A stretch of DNA of 64,000 bases from Erythroxylum novogranatense (GCA_029891385.1 CM057233.1:54886063-54950062); one strand, 5' to 3'; numbered from the stretch's first letter, positions 11,954 through 24,823 are shown. Notes: generated from the letters alone by a model not told the origin. Made by a program: numbers and translations.

Positions 11954-13875
11954 TGTAGGAAAATCCCGGGAGGTACATCACATGTACCGGCAGCGGAAAA
12001 CAAAAATTTTTGTTCCCAGGACTTTCCCAAATCCCAGGATCCAGGTATCCGTATGAAGACATCAACCTAAATAGCCAAAGAGACTATCTCTAAAGGTGAT
12101 CCACGCGAGAGATCGAAAAACCTAACGAATCAAACCCTTTGACCGGGAATAGCTAGAACAGATTAAAGGCTGCTAGACCCTACCTCTGTCCTGGAGAGCT
12201 TGAGAAAGCGTTGGAATCCTTGCCTTGGAGAAGAGAAGAATCGATGGTAGCCTTGATGAGGAAGAAGAAAATCACCTATTTAAAGGAAGCTTAACCATTA
12301 AGCTTTCTTCTTCTTCTCTCCATCCTACAACCGTCGACCATCATCACCAATAAGCCATCTTATGTTCTTTTTAACATTAAAAGGCTTCCATAAAAGCTTA
12401 CATATGGATGATTAATGGCCATTCATTCTTTAATGAATAAAGTAAGTAACTTTGACTTTTCAACCATCTTATCCTCTCCTTTCCATTTCCAACGACCATG
12501 ACATATAAATATATATATAATTAATTAATTACTTAATTAATTAACATATATATATAATTACTAAGAGGTCCATCAAGCTGGGTTTGGTCTACCGCTCTTA
12601 GAACCCGATCTTTGAAGCTTGACTCAAAACCTTTCTTAGCAATATCGATGTCGCGATCTCATCGGGACATATCCCAATCCATTGGGATCCATTTAATCTA
12701 ATGCTCTCCATAATTGGAACTCTGTCCAATTACTATTTTACTGATTCTCGAATCACTCTTATCGTGTGACCACTTTAGGTTCCGGTTATGTTGGCCACTT
12801 AGATTAACAATTAATCGAGCAAGTCATGGCGGTATCTAGCAACACATCATGACCCCAATTGACCGGAAAGTAATCGGTTTGATGTATTCATCACGAACCG
12901 GATCACGAACCCTTCCATAGACAATTACCGTGCAATTAGTCCTTTCACCATCCTATACCCCACTTGGTTATGAGTATGGTCAAAGTGTCAACTCTCACTA
13001 GGCGAGTCTAGCCCAGTGATATCGGTTCTCGTCACAGGACTCATTACTCTATATGTCAATGAAGACACTCTTCATGACATACATGCTTGCCACCTTAGTA
13101 ATGATCTCGACAAGAGGCCATGGGTATCTCTTACGCTAATCCGTAGTGGTGAATCCTTTATTGGCTACTCAATTATCTTGAATACCTCAAGTGTACCCAA
13201 GCACCACCCTATGAGTTACCTCACGGAAGGCAACAAGGAATGGAGTCAAAGCGGGATCGATATCCAAAATATCCTTGAGTACCTCAAGTCTAAGGATACT
13301 TGCACCATTGCTATGATGAGATTATCATCGACACTTAGATAAGATATCCATGTGATGATCTCATGGCGGGTCATCCAATGAACTTACTACGCTAGTAAGC
13401 ATCCACATGTCAATTCTAAATATCTCATATTTACGGTTTACGAGATCCTTGCTTGATCCAATCAAGGAATATGACATGTGCTAGTCTATCGATTAATGAT
13501 GTCGGTCTCATTAATCCTATGACTAGGAGAATTAAATCTTGACATAATTGCACATGATAGGAATCTCATGAGTATGAACACATCATAATTTCCTTCATGC
13601 TATGTCATATATCATGGACTTCATTAATTGATTAAAGATCAATCAATTCATAAACAATGTTTATGAATATCAAATTAATGAATAATGCCTTTTCTTTATT
13701 TATTCATAAAGTCCGCACACACTTTGAATAAAAGCGCTAAAGGGATTGCCTTTAGGGCACAAATAAACGATGATGACCTTGAACAAGTCGACTTATCCAA
13801 TGAACAAGTTGACTTATCGATGCAGAACATGTGTAAGTCGACTTACACATGGTACAAGTCGACTTATCACTTACA
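11954..13875 (-). repeat. 5' LTR of E2 (1922 bp)
   Basis: On the plus strand it runs from TGTAGGAAAATCCCGGG to CACTTACA. On its own strand it starts TGTAAGTGATAAG. Its outer 90 bp (13785-13865) carry three exact AAGTCGACTT copies and one variant. The central copy lies in a 24-bp perfect palindrome (13828-13851: CATGTGT, AAGTCGACTT, ACACATG). Confidence 0.92.
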
Positions 13876-15983
13876 ATTTTCGTTGAGCCAGTGGCTCTGA
13901 AATCGTTGGGCGTGATATGCCCTGCGGTGAGCCTGAGGCTCTAACAGTCGTTGGACTTGAAGTCCTGTGTGTTGAGCTTAAAGCTCTCATATACATTAGG
14001 CGTGATATGCCCCGATAATCCTGTGAAGGGCACTATGCATTGAGCTGTGGCTCTGAATACGTTAGTACCACGGTCTGACTATCATTATCGATCATGCAAT
14101 TTTGCATGAATGCACATATTCACTTTTCATTTCGATAACACCTTTTAGTTCTTCGGACCTTTGGTCTGGTATTTCGATCATATGCACATTCAATTCATTT
14201 CACTCATGCATTACAATCCAATTCGCTAATGTATTTATACACAATTATTCACGTTCACACTTCAATATCGCAATCCAATATTTCAAACACCTATGGTCCG
14301 AAATCAATCAAAAGCAATCACACATATATCCATCCTTAACTCCACATGGCATTAATGCATCTAATATTAAACACATAAAGGCCGAGGAACCAACTAGGTT
14401 ACTCACCTGCACTTCCGAGCTATAGCCTGGAAGTCCTAGCATATCCATGGAATTGCTCCATCGGTGCCTTTAAAAACAATCAAATAATCACATTACGAAA
14501 GATACCAATTTCAATATTCAATAGCAAATACGATAAATATTATACATGTTATGACTTTCCCGATTCAATTCCCGAATTTCATCTTATAAACACTAAATTT
14601 CATTTCATCTAAATCGCAATTCCTTGCCTCAGAATTCAATTAGTCCATAGCCAATTCATTAAGAATAAACCCTTTTAAAACAAGCAATTCACCTCGGAAA
14701 TTGAGCGTCCTCATGGCGCATGATCGCTTTCGCCGCGATGATCTCTACTTCGTCGCGCCACACTTCCTTTCTCTCCGCGGCGTAACCACATCCGCTTCGC
14801 CGCGACGTCGCTTTGGTCTCGTCGCGGCGTCGACGAAAAAGCTCGCGCAAGGGCTCTGACATCCTCGTCGCGGCGTCTGTTGATTTCAACTCGTCATGGC
14901 GCAATTTATTTATTTATTTATTAAATCACGGCGTGCGCTGGAAAGGCTCGCCGGCGTGTTCATCACACGTCGTGACGTGCGAACCAGAAAATCGTCCAAA
15001 CCCGAAATTTCGCGAGATCCTCGATATAAATCATCCCAAATCCATTCAAACACTCTCGATCGGTTTTAAACCTTAAACCCAACTTATTTCTATCCTCAAA
15101 ACATCATTTAACTCATTTTCATCAAAACCCAAATCAAACTCTCACAAACCCTATCGTCGATGCTTTCAAATTCTCTAAACAATTTCTCATTCAAATCAAT
15201 AATCAAGCGAAGCGATTTTAACTCATAAACATATAGAAACTTACTTGATTAAGTTATTAATCCGTTAAGAATCCTTCAAGCAACTCCAAATCCCGGTTTT
15301 CTCACCCACGAGCGTCGATGAGCTTAACGAACAATTAAGCTTCTCTCTTAGCTTATACATATATATATGAGATCCTCCACTTCATGTCCAATTCTTAGGG
15401 TCTAACACGTCAGATTCTTATTCTATTTTACTCCCGATTTAAGGCTACTCATAACCAAAATTCCCAAAATCATAATTCAATTTATTTCATATTATTTGTC
15501 AATCAATCTAGGACCGGAATCACATTAATCACCCATAGCCAAATTTTCCGGTCCGATCCAAAACTCTAAAATTTTGGAAAAATTCTCATAAATTCACAAA
15601 ATTAGGAAATGCTCATTCCTATACTCAATTTCCAATTTCCTTTCTCTATAATCCATTTCATTCCAAGTTCATATTCAAAACCCAATTATACACTTACTAA
15701 ATATCCAATTTTCACAAACCAATTCTCATATGTACAATTTTGATAAATTCTCAATTGCACAATTAAGCCAATTCACATCGGACCAATTATAACCAATTTC
15801 CAATTTCACAATCAAGTCGGAATTGTCATACATGTATGTACATATAGATATACTTATGCGGTCAATAATCATTTATTAATGACTATCAAAATCGTAATGC
15901 ATGTGCAATGCAACACTTTACTGTACCAAATCTAACTTGATCAATTTACCAATCTACCCACACTCCGATAACGGGATGTTACA
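13876..15983 (-). repeat. 3' LTR of E3 (inner 2108 bp; outer end lost to E2 insertion)
   Basis: It aligns with 20185-22303. It includes the string of short hairpins (13884-14165), an AT-rich part, the CpG-rich palindrome patch (about 14690-15005) with a tttatttattta run, and ends ACGGGATGTTACA at 15983. About 650 bp present in the other LTR (19535-20184) would lie left of E2. Confidence 0.9.
14690..15005. repeat. CpG-rich palindrome patch in E3 3' LTR
   Basis: This is the degraded counterpart of 20990-21300. Fragments such as CGTCGCGGCG and CGCCGCGA remain in an otherwise AT-rich LTR. Confidence 0.75.
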
Positions 15984-18900
15984 ATTCTCCTTCTAATAAA
16001 AATTTCGTCCTCCAAATTTCATATCGATTTATCACCAAGTTAGGGAGTCTTTTCGATCATTGATTCTCGATTTCCACTTATTTACGCTATCTGAATAATT
16101 TCATCAAATCTTTCTTAACCTATATCACCCTTTTACACACATTTATCACTTCCAAAATCGATAACATATATATCGGATCTAACAATATTTTCCAATTCAG
16201 TCTTTGTAACATTTTGGGATCCGAATCATCTTTAGGATTTTAGGCGGACTTGCTATTTTAATCACACTACAACCGCTTACTTACCTCTTTTCCTTTCTCA
16301 AACTCTATCTTTGTTTAACGATTTCTTTTTGATTACTCGTAATTCTTTATATCCAATACCAATGCTACACACATCCGATCATATCAATATTTCCTATTTA
16401 CATCCATATAACACTTTACAAATCCATTTATCTTTTAGGTTACCACTGACTTGTCAATCCATAAATCGATTCACAACACGGTCACATCGAGGACCCTAAT
16501 AACAAATTTCATTTCCCGTTTACCTGTTATCTCAATCAATACATAAATTGGCCAAGGTGACACATTTAGAAACATTCTCTGTATCGTTGAACATATTGCA
16601 TCTCTCCAATGCCAATTTCTAATCTCATCAGGTTTCAACATTTTCGGTAATTATTACTTTAATTCATTCTCATCAACTTGAATTTCTTAAACCATATTAC
16701 TGATTCAAACACCTGTCAATCTTAAATTAAATCATCCAGGGCCTCTAATTATATTAGGTCCTGATCATTTTACTATCCGAATGAACAACTCTTCTTTTTT
16801 TTAGATATAAAACCTTTCATACACTTTTCAAATGACATCTCCAATGAAACACAATCAATCTTATCTATGCATCAATCTCATAATCTTATGAACTCCAAAC
16901 CTATATTAGTTTCACACTGATAACACACAGTCAACCATATAGGTCAAACATACTCATAATCTTTCAACGTCACATTTTACTTTCTGTTACACTTTTAATA
17001 CACTTACAATTCCTTTCATGCGTTTTACTCATATTTCCTAATCCAGTCACATTACTCATTTTCTTTACAGCTAATCTATTTACACATTTCTCGATACTAT
17101 CCACTATTCAAAATTCTCGATTCGGATTTTGCCATGCTTTCAATACACCTCTGCACACTTGATGTGGAATCCCCGATTGCTAATCGTTCCTTTTACACTT
17201 TACCAACTCGACGGTTTACATATAATCTTTCATCCGGTTTCTTAATCTTATCATTTAATTATTTGCTTCCTTATCAAAATTGAAAACATTCGAACACATA
17301 ATCCTTTTTCCCAATTTACTCATATAACTTAATCATTATTACTTTACAAGCATATTCATCAAAACATTTTCTGTACAAATAGAATCTCCAAACTTTTCAC
17401 AACACTTTCCAATACACTATTCAATACAATAGATTTTAAGTCATCAAATACCAATGCAGCCCATAAGCTTATCTTGATCTCCATACACATAGAATCTCTT
17501 TACATTTTCCAATAGATCACATTATCATCTTTACAATTCATTTCATATTATAACACCAATTCAATTGATCGATCAATACTCGAATTGAACATTTCTCTAA
17601 GTATCTCTTCTTACAATCATTTGTCATACACTTCACATATTTTCCTTTTAACACTTTCCTTATCATTTACGATTGAAGACCTTTACCAATTTCTGGATGT
17701 ATCCAAGATACAATCAATCCTATTATAACTCCAAATTCTTTATATACTTATCCTTTACAATTTCACATTTATCACGCCTCTATTTGCATTTAATCTCCCA
17801 ATACCGTGTTGAATAATAATAATTCATCCACTAATTATTCTACCAAGATCAAATTCACTCTTATAAAACTTACATGTCAAACAATTTCCTCAATCGTGCC
17901 AATTTCTCTTATTCACTTTTCAAATGTATTCAATCGATCATCATCCACTTTGAACACAATTTAAACATTTCACTCTAAACACAAGTAAGATATGTTTGCT
18001 CTTCAAGAGCATAATAACTCTTCATATCAATAATCAATTTATATCATTTCCTAATTATCGGTTGTCTCCAATGAGGAACAAATTTTCTCACGATCTTTCT
18101 CCATTTCATCGATATATTTTGACACACATTCTTTTACACCGGATTCTCCACATATTTCAATTTATTCACTATCATTTCAAACAAAATTTTCAAAACCACT
18201 TTATACTTTCCGATATTCACACAAAATATATCGACCCGATATTCTCCTCAAATCTGGCGATATCCTTTTCTTTATTCAATACTCCTATTACACAATCAAG
18301 TCTTTACATTATCGTAACACATACCTTCTTAATAACTTATTCTATCTTTTACACTCCCAATAACGACTTTTCATTCATTTCACATTTATCTCCAATTTGT
18401 CTTTTCATTTCTAAACTTTTCAATTTTAATCATCTAATCAACTTAATTCAATTCAGGGAAATTCTTCTTTCAATTCCTAATCATCAACCGTCATCACATT
18501 TCTTATCGATTTCAATTATTCACAATGTCCTGTGACGATCAATCTATACCATAATCCACATAACCAAAGCATCTCTTTTTGATACCATTCATTGAGGTAC
18601 ATACCATTTACAGTATTACATTAATTTACCACTTAGTCACTTACGCTAAAGACACTTCAATCTCATTTGATCTTTGACCATTTTTTTTTTCCTTTTCGCA
18701 CCTATCCTCGATCATGAGGCTTTTTCCTTACCAACATCCTAATTACAATCTCAATTCATTTCCAAATATCACTATAAACACTTTTGGTTCTTACTCTATC
18801 TCACATGAACTTTTAACTATTTGACTTGGCGGTTATCCACTAATGCACCAATTGATTTCCAACATCATTTCAATTTATCAGGTGTGCATTCGCATAGGCA

Positions 18901-19534
18901 AATCCGCTGACCTTAACAACTTTTTACTTTTTCTTCTCTCAATACTATTTTCTCTCATTTTGATCCTTTCATCATTTTGTTTTACGCAACCACACTCAAA
19001 TCCGTTACACAAATATACATTCATTGTTGCTTTCTCACTTAACATATTCAAATTCTAGGTCATAGACCTCCAATCATAACTCCCATCACGCTTCCGCTGC
19101 GCAACCCTGATCATAAAACATTTTATTTGCCATCTTTCACATATCTCTATATTTCTTCTATCACTTCACAACTACACATATACAATTCACATCTACTTCC
19201 CATTCACATATTTTTCCAATATCACTCTAATGTCGTATTTCATAATACGCCTATCAATACCAATACACTAAATCTCCAATCATCATATCGCACCGTATAC
19301 TTGTCCTTTTTCTTTGATTTCTACAAATTTCATTTATCACATTTTCCCATATCATCTTTTCCTCGCTATTTCTAACCACTTAAATCACTAGTACAGGCTC
19401 ATGTATGAGACTCATATGCTAGACCGGGGATCAGTCATCACTGTCTGCCGAGACATGACTTATATGCCAGCACTTTGATACATTTTCTCATAACGCCCAT
19501 GTAAGATTGTACTTTTGGGCTCTGATACCACAAA
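15984..19534 (-). other. Internal region of E3, non-coding and strongly strand-biased
   Basis: No protein domain could be read on the minus (sense) strand. The longest open stretches, for example 17996-18535 on the plus strand, are antisense and low-complexity. The plus strand is G-poor: in 17341-17400 I count 3 G and 14 C in 60 bases. The sense strand is therefore C-depleted. The tract next to the 3' LTR (15984-16020) reads on the sense strand as GAGGACGAAATT, then a purine run, a gypsy signature. Confidence 0.7.
19513..19530 (-). promoter_or_regulatory. Primer-binding site of E3 (initiator tRNA-Met)
   Basis: The minus strand reads TGGTATCAGAGCCCAAAA four bases from the 5' LTR end at 19535. 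This marks the minus orientation. Confidence 0.88.
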
Positions 19535-20193
19535 TGTAGCACCCCACTCCCGACGAGACCCGAACCCGACATCAACAGTGATATCCGAGCCCGTGACCCG
19601 CGAGGGTGGCGTACTAGAACAATAACTACCTTTTTAAAACTCGTTATAACATTTATCTTCTCTTTCAAAAACAGTTGAGTGCGCAAAACGATAATGATTT
19701 GGGCCCGTAATATTAAAACATTTTCATACGAAATCATTGTTTGGCCAAACATTATTTCAATAACCAAATCAGTTCATATACATATAATCATTTTCAAATT
19801 TGGCCCAATACAATTTCAATACCAAATTACGAAAATACCAATTAGACACATTCCAAATTGACATTTATGCGGGCGTGTCTTGATCCCACCCTTACTCTGA
19901 CTCTTTGTAGTAGACATACTCCCGTTTCACTAACGGGTACTCTTCATTCTGAAAAATAATTGCAATGTTGGGTGAGTTTATAACTCAATGAGAAACCATC
20001 ATCGATGGTTCACCCAACTCATGCATCCACAATCATATACACATTATATCACATGTTAACACATTCATAAAATCACATGCATTCAATTTCAGTTTCACAC
20101 AGTACACCTTTGATCATTCATATATGCAATATGCATGTGACACTTTCATTTTCTTTTTGTTGTTATGACCGTGCGCCTGAGTTCATTTTCTTT

Positions 20194-20480
20194 GAGCCAG
20201 TGGCTCTGAAATCGTTGGGCGTGATATGCCCTGCGGTTAGCCTGAGGCTCTAACAGTCGTTGGACCTGAAGTCCTGTGTGTTGAGCTTAAAGCTCTCATA
20301 TACATTGGGCATGATATGCCCTGATAATCCCTGTGAAGGGCACTATGCATTGAGCCTATGGCTCTGAATACGTTGGTACCACCGGTCTGACTATCATTAT
20401 CGATCATGCAATTATGCATGAATGCACATGTTCACTTTTCATTTCGATAACACCTTTTAGTTCTTCGGACCTTTGGTCCG
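20194..20480. repeat. String of short hairpins with different stems in E3 LTR
   Basis: Successive inverted repeats are GAGCC-AGT-GGCTC (20194), GGGC-GTGATAT-GCCC (20217), a TTAGCC/GGCTCTAA imperfect one (20238), GGAC-CTGAA-GTCC (20262), GAGCTT-A-AAGCTC (20283), GGGCAT-GAT-ATGCCC (20307), CCCT/AGGG (20329), GAGCC-TAT-GGCTC (20352) and GGACC-TTT-GGTCC (20468). The same string is in the left LTR at 13884-14165. Confidence 0.82.
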
Positions 20481-20989
20481 GTATTTCGATCATATGCACA
20501 TGCATTACAATCCAATTCGCTAATGCATTTATACACAATTATTCACGTTCACACTTCAATATCGCAATCCAATATTTCGAATACCTATGGTCCGAAATCA
20601 ATCAAAAGCAATCACACATATATCCATCCTTAACTCCACATGGCATTAATGCATCTAATATTAAACACATAAAGGCCGAGGAACCAACTAGGTTACTCAC
20701 CTGCACTTCCGAGCTATAGCCTGGAAGTCCTAGCATATCCTGTGGAATTGCTCCATCGGTGCCTTTAAAAACAATCAAATAATCACATTACCAAAGATAC
20801 CAATTTCAATATTCAATAGCAAATACGATAAATACTATACATGTTATGACTTTCCCGATTCAATTCCCGAATTTCATCTTATAAACACTAAATTTCATTT
20901 CATCTAAATCACAATTCCTTGCCTCAGAATTCAATTAGTCCATAGTCAATTCATTAAGAATAAACCCTTTTAAAACAAGCAATTCACCC

Positions 20990-21300
20990 TCGGAAATTCA
21001 GGCGTCCTCGCCGCGGCGCATGATCGCTCGCCGCGGCGAGTCTCCTGCCTTCGCCGGCCACACTTCCTTTCTCTCCCGCGGCGTAACCACATCCGCCGCC
21101 GCTGACGTCGCGCTAGGTCTCGTCGCGGCGTGCGTCATGAAGCCGCTTGCCAAGACTCTGAACATCCTCGTCGCGACGTGCAACTGATTTCAGCTCGTCG
21201 CGGCGCACAATTTATTTATTTATTTATTCGTCGCGACGTGCACGCTGGAAAGGCTCGCCGCGGCGTGTTCATCACACGTCGCGACGTGCGAACCCAGAAA
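20990..21300. repeat. CpG-rich palindrome array in E3 5' LTR
   Basis: About ten copies of a 10-bp motif occur as CGCCGCGGCG, CGTCGCGACG or CGTCGCGGCG, usually preceded by T and often followed by TGC or CAT. The first two forms are both perfect palindromes. The patch stands out in an LTR that is otherwise AT-rich. Confidence 0.85.
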
Positions 21301-22303
21301 ATCGTCCGAAACCTAGAAATTTCGCAGATCCTCTGATATAAATCATCCCAAATCCATTCTAAACACTCTCAATCAGTTTTAAACCTTAAACCCAACTTAT
21401 TTCTATCCTCAAAACATCATTTAACTCATTTTTCATCAAAAACCCAAATCAAACTCTCACAAACCCTATCGTCGATGCTTTCAAATTCTCTAAACAATTT
21501 CTCATTCAAATCAATAATCAAACGAAACGATTTTAACTCATAAACATATAGAAACTTACTTGATTAAGTTATCAATCCGTTAAGAATCCTTCAAGCAACT
21601 CCAAATCCCGGTTTTCTCACCCACTGACGTCGATGAGCTTAACGAACAATTAAGCTTCTCTCTTAGCTTATACATATATATATGAGATCCTCCACTTCAT
21701 GTCCAATTCTTAAGGTCTAACACGTCCGATTCTTATTCTATTTTACTCCCAATTTAGCCACTCATAACCAAAATTCCCAAAATCATAATTCAATTTATTT
21801 CATATTATTTGTCAATCAATCTAGGACCGGAATCACATTAATCAGTCCCTTAGCCAAATTTTTGATTAGGATCCAAAACTCTAAAATTTGGAAAAATTCT
21901 CATAAATTCACAAAATTAGGAAATGCTCATTCCTATACTCAATTTCCAATTTCCCTTTCTCTATAATCCATTTCATTCCAAGTTCATATTCAAAACCCAA
22001 TTATACACTTACTAAATATCCAATTTTCACAAACCAATTCTCATATGTACAATTTTGATAAATTCCCAATTGCACAATTAAGCCAATTCACATCGAACCA
22101 ATTATAACCAATTTTCAATTTCACAATCAAGTCGGGAATTGTCATACATGTATGTACATATAGATATACTTATGCAGTCAATAATCATTTATCAATGACT
22201 ATCAAAACTGTAATGCATGTGCAATGCAACACTTTGCCTGTACCAAATCCTAACCCGATCCAAATTACCAATCTACCCGTCACTCTGATAACGGGATATT
22301 ACA

Positions 22304-22976
22304 TTTTCAATCTTCGTAATTTTCGTAACTTTTTTAATCTTTAACTCCGACTCATATTTATAGTCTTCGTCTTCAAATGCTTCTTGATTCTTGCTTCTTT
22401 CAACAAACGGTTATTCAGTTGAGTTCTGTAACTAACTCAAACTGATTCTTGATTTGACGTGGTTTGCTTCCGTCTGCTTTTCATTTTAACTTCCGTTTGC
22501 ATTTCTTCGTCTGCTTTTCTTCTGTCTGTTTTTCTTCTGTTTGTTTTTCTTCCATCTGTTTTTCTTCATCTGCTTTTCATTTTAGCTTCCGTTTCCATTT
22601 CTTCATCTGCTTTTCTTACGTCTGTTTTTTATTTTAGCTTCCGTCTGCATTTTTTTGTCTGCTTTTCTTCCGCCTGTTTTTCTTCCGTCTTTTTTTCTTC
22701 TTCTGCTTTTCATTTTAGCTTCTGTATGCATTTATTCGTTTGCTTTTCTTCCGTCTTTTTTTCTTCCGTCTATTTTTCTTCGCCTGTTTTTCTTCGTCTG
22801 CTTTTCTTTTGTCTGCTTTTCATTTTAGCTTCCGTCTGCATTTCTTCGTCTACTTTTCTTCCGTCTGTTTTTCTTCAGTCTGTTTTTATTCATCTGCTTT
22901 TCTTCTGTTTGTTTTTCTTCCGTCTGCTTTTCATTATTATTTGTACTTCATCAAAATCATTTATGTGACGTCATTT
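22304..22976. repeat. Pyrimidine-rich minisatellite
   Basis: Between about 22459 and 22940 a roughly 15-bp unit of the type CTTCCGTCTGTTTTT repeats imperfectly some 25-30 times, with a longer version containing CATTTTAGCTTCCGTCTGCA. Flanks at 22304-22458 are AT-rich with no gene. It is open for 169 codons on the plus strand but encodes only repeated Phe/Leu/Ser/Val. It is either part of the E4 internal region or older host sequence. Confidence 0.8.
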
Positions 22977-24823
22977 TGACTTAACAAAGTATCCAATTAC
23001 GTGAGTGGATTTTTAAAATTCAAGGTGACACTATCACAAATGTAATACTAACACACAAAGTGAAGCACGCAAATAAATTGAAATGCATGGAGGAACTAGT
23101 ACGAGTGAATAGGTGTTTGAGTAAGTTGATGTGAATTAAAGGAAATCGAATGAAAAGAGAAAATCATTAGAGACAAAAAGTCAAGTGGGAGACTGAAAAT
23201 GACATGAGACAATATTATTTCCATTGAGGAATTAGTCACCTAAGGAATTGCAAGAAATTAACCAAAGGAAAATTTTGAGTGATATACGTTGGAGTTAATG
23301 ATATCCCAATAGCATTACGATATTAAAGATTTGAGTGATCCAAACAAAATTGTATTAATTAGTGATTGTGATCATAGATGGTGTTTTGAGTGTGTTTGAA
23401 AAGTAAAAAGGGACGTTTTGAATATTTGAGGAATATGAAACTGATGATATAATATCATTTGGATTTGGAGATTATGAAAAAGTTTCGCATCAAAGATTAA
23501 GATGCAATTTGTTGTAATAGTAAAAAAATGGTTTTTGATATGCATGGGACAATGAAAGTCTTATGAGTTGATTTTGATACATGGTTTAGAATTGCTATAA
23601 TAGAAATCACTTTGAGATCTTGGAGACATTAGATGTGCAAAGTCATTTCTAGAATGTATAAATTATGTAAGTTTGAGGAAATTATTGAGTTTGGAAGAAA
23701 TGTACAAATGAGTGCTATACTGGTAAAGGTGGTGTGTAATCTAACACATTGAACTGACAATTCTAAAATGAAATAATGCAAAGTCAGATATTGAGGTTGT
23801 CAAATCTAGTGTAATGAAGAGTGCAAAATGTTGAGTGAATTGGAATAATGATATGTGGTGATTGAAATAAGACGTATGTGTCCCGATAAAGATTATTGAG
23901 CAAAGAAATTGTTAGAGAAGCCTAAGTAACAACCTTAGATAAACATCCTAGTAGGAATATGCTAAGATTGTATTTTAGCTGCTAAGGATGTGGAAACGAG
24001 TGGTTGAATGTTTGAACTACCAACAGTTTTAACTGTTAGGAATATGCTTGATGCTTATATTTTTGAGTTCTTAGGAAGACAAGATTGAGGTATAACAATT
24101 GTTATCATAGTGACATCATTAGAAGCGATATGGGACATAGTATGATAGAAAGGTGGTCGTTCACCCTTACATTGAGATGAAGAGGGCCTAAAATGATATA
24201 AGGCCATAATAAATGTGAGATACTATTAGATCTGTTAGTGAGTGAGATGAATCTGAAATAAGAGTAAAGTGACACATGAAAGATAAATGAGGTAGGTGGA
24301 CCAACACCACATTTAGGGAATATAGTGAAATGGGCATAAGAGTTGAATGTATTAATACTAAAGAGAAGTGAATTGTCAAAGGAAAGATGAAGTGTTTTTG
24401 TGAATACGACCTTGGCAAGGTGTGCTCAGATTTGGAGAAAGAATAAGTTAAGCTATTATGAATTGGTCTGTATAAAAAAAATATTATGACTTAGTTTTAT
24501 TGGTGAAAGAGGTTTTAGATTCAAAAATATGTGATATGTGAATGTGAATAGGTTAAGAAATAAGGGTATGATTAACAGAGATAGATTGACAACATACGAA
24601 GTAAAAGTTAGTAAGTAATCTAAAATATACTCATGAAATAGTCAAGATAGTGTGATAATTGAATCAGTGATTGAAGGACCTATTGAGTTATCAACTGTAG
24701 TCATTTGGAAGCGTATCTGATGAAGTATATGGGAAATGGAGAAGCATATGAGGAATTATTACCTCTACCGTATTGATCAATCAAATGAGAATTTTGGGGA
24801 TGAATTTTATTAAGGGGAAGAAT
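22977..24823 (+). other. Decayed internal region of E4, non-coding
   Basis: There is no readable domain and no sense ORF of note. The sense strand is C-poor: 23461-23520 has about 4 C and 14 G in 60. The end (24794-24823) has the chromovirus-like GGGGATGAATTTTATTAAGG followed by a purine tract. As in E3, this could be a non-autonomous derivative or an ancient gypsy. Confidence 0.65.
24812..24823 (+). promoter_or_regulatory. Polypurine tract of E4
   Basis: AAGGGGAAGAAT lies immediately before TGTAACATCCC, the usual start of chromovirus-type LTRs. Confidence 0.82.

Larger units (their letters stand above)
8424..13875 (-). mobile_element. Copia element E2 (minus strand, 5' half; rest left of E1)
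   Basis: Read on the minus strand this is a 5' LTR (13875-11954), primer site, leader with palindrome array, gag, protease and the start of integrase, cut at 8424 by E1. The matching uninterrupted site in E5 is at 34698 (ggtctaatattcc), so nothing is missing at the break. E2 inserted into the left LTR of gypsy element E3: sequence after 13875 continues as that LTR, and the intact copy of the target site is at 20185. The presumed target duplication is atttt (13876-13880). Confidence 0.9.
13876..22303 (-). mobile_element. Gypsy/LARD-like element E3 (minus strand, left LTR cut by E2)
   Basis: This is a large LTR element on the minus strand. It has a right (5') LTR at 19535-22303, an initiator-Met primer site at 19513-19530, a 3.55-kb internal region at 15984-19534, a purine tract reversed at 15984-15998, and a left (3') LTR at 13876-15983 truncated by E2. 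The two LTRs align along their whole shared length. The internal region has no long sense ORF and is about half the length of a coding gypsy element, so it is either a large non-autonomous derivative (LARD) or a badly decayed gypsy. The end sequence GAGGACGAAATTTTTATTAG before the purine tract resembles the last codons of chromovirus pol. Confidence 0.85.
19535..22303 (-). repeat. 5' LTR of E3 (2769 bp, complete)
   Basis: On the plus strand it begins TGTAGCACCCCACTCCCG and ends GGGATATTACA. Its own-strand end, with GGGTCTCGTCGGGAGTGGGG, matches the end of the E4 LTR (28090-28154), so E3 and E4 are related families. It carries the hairpin string (20194-20480) and the CpG-rich array (20990-21300). 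Confidence 0.9.

Noticed and set aside
14813..15076. Host gene suggested by a GC-rich patch with 70-90-codon ORFs (also 21130-21336)
   Set aside because: The patch lies at the same place in both E3 LTRs and consists of CG palindromes. The frames are not conserved between the two copies.
17996..18535. 179-codon ORF on the plus strand
   Set aside because: It lies antisense to E3 in G-poor sequence where stop codons are rare on that strand. The translation is low-complexity Phe/Ile/His/Ser with no domain.
22459..22968. 169-codon ORF
   Set aside because: It is a translation of the pyrimidine minisatellite, with only repeated Phe/Leu/Ser/Val blocks.
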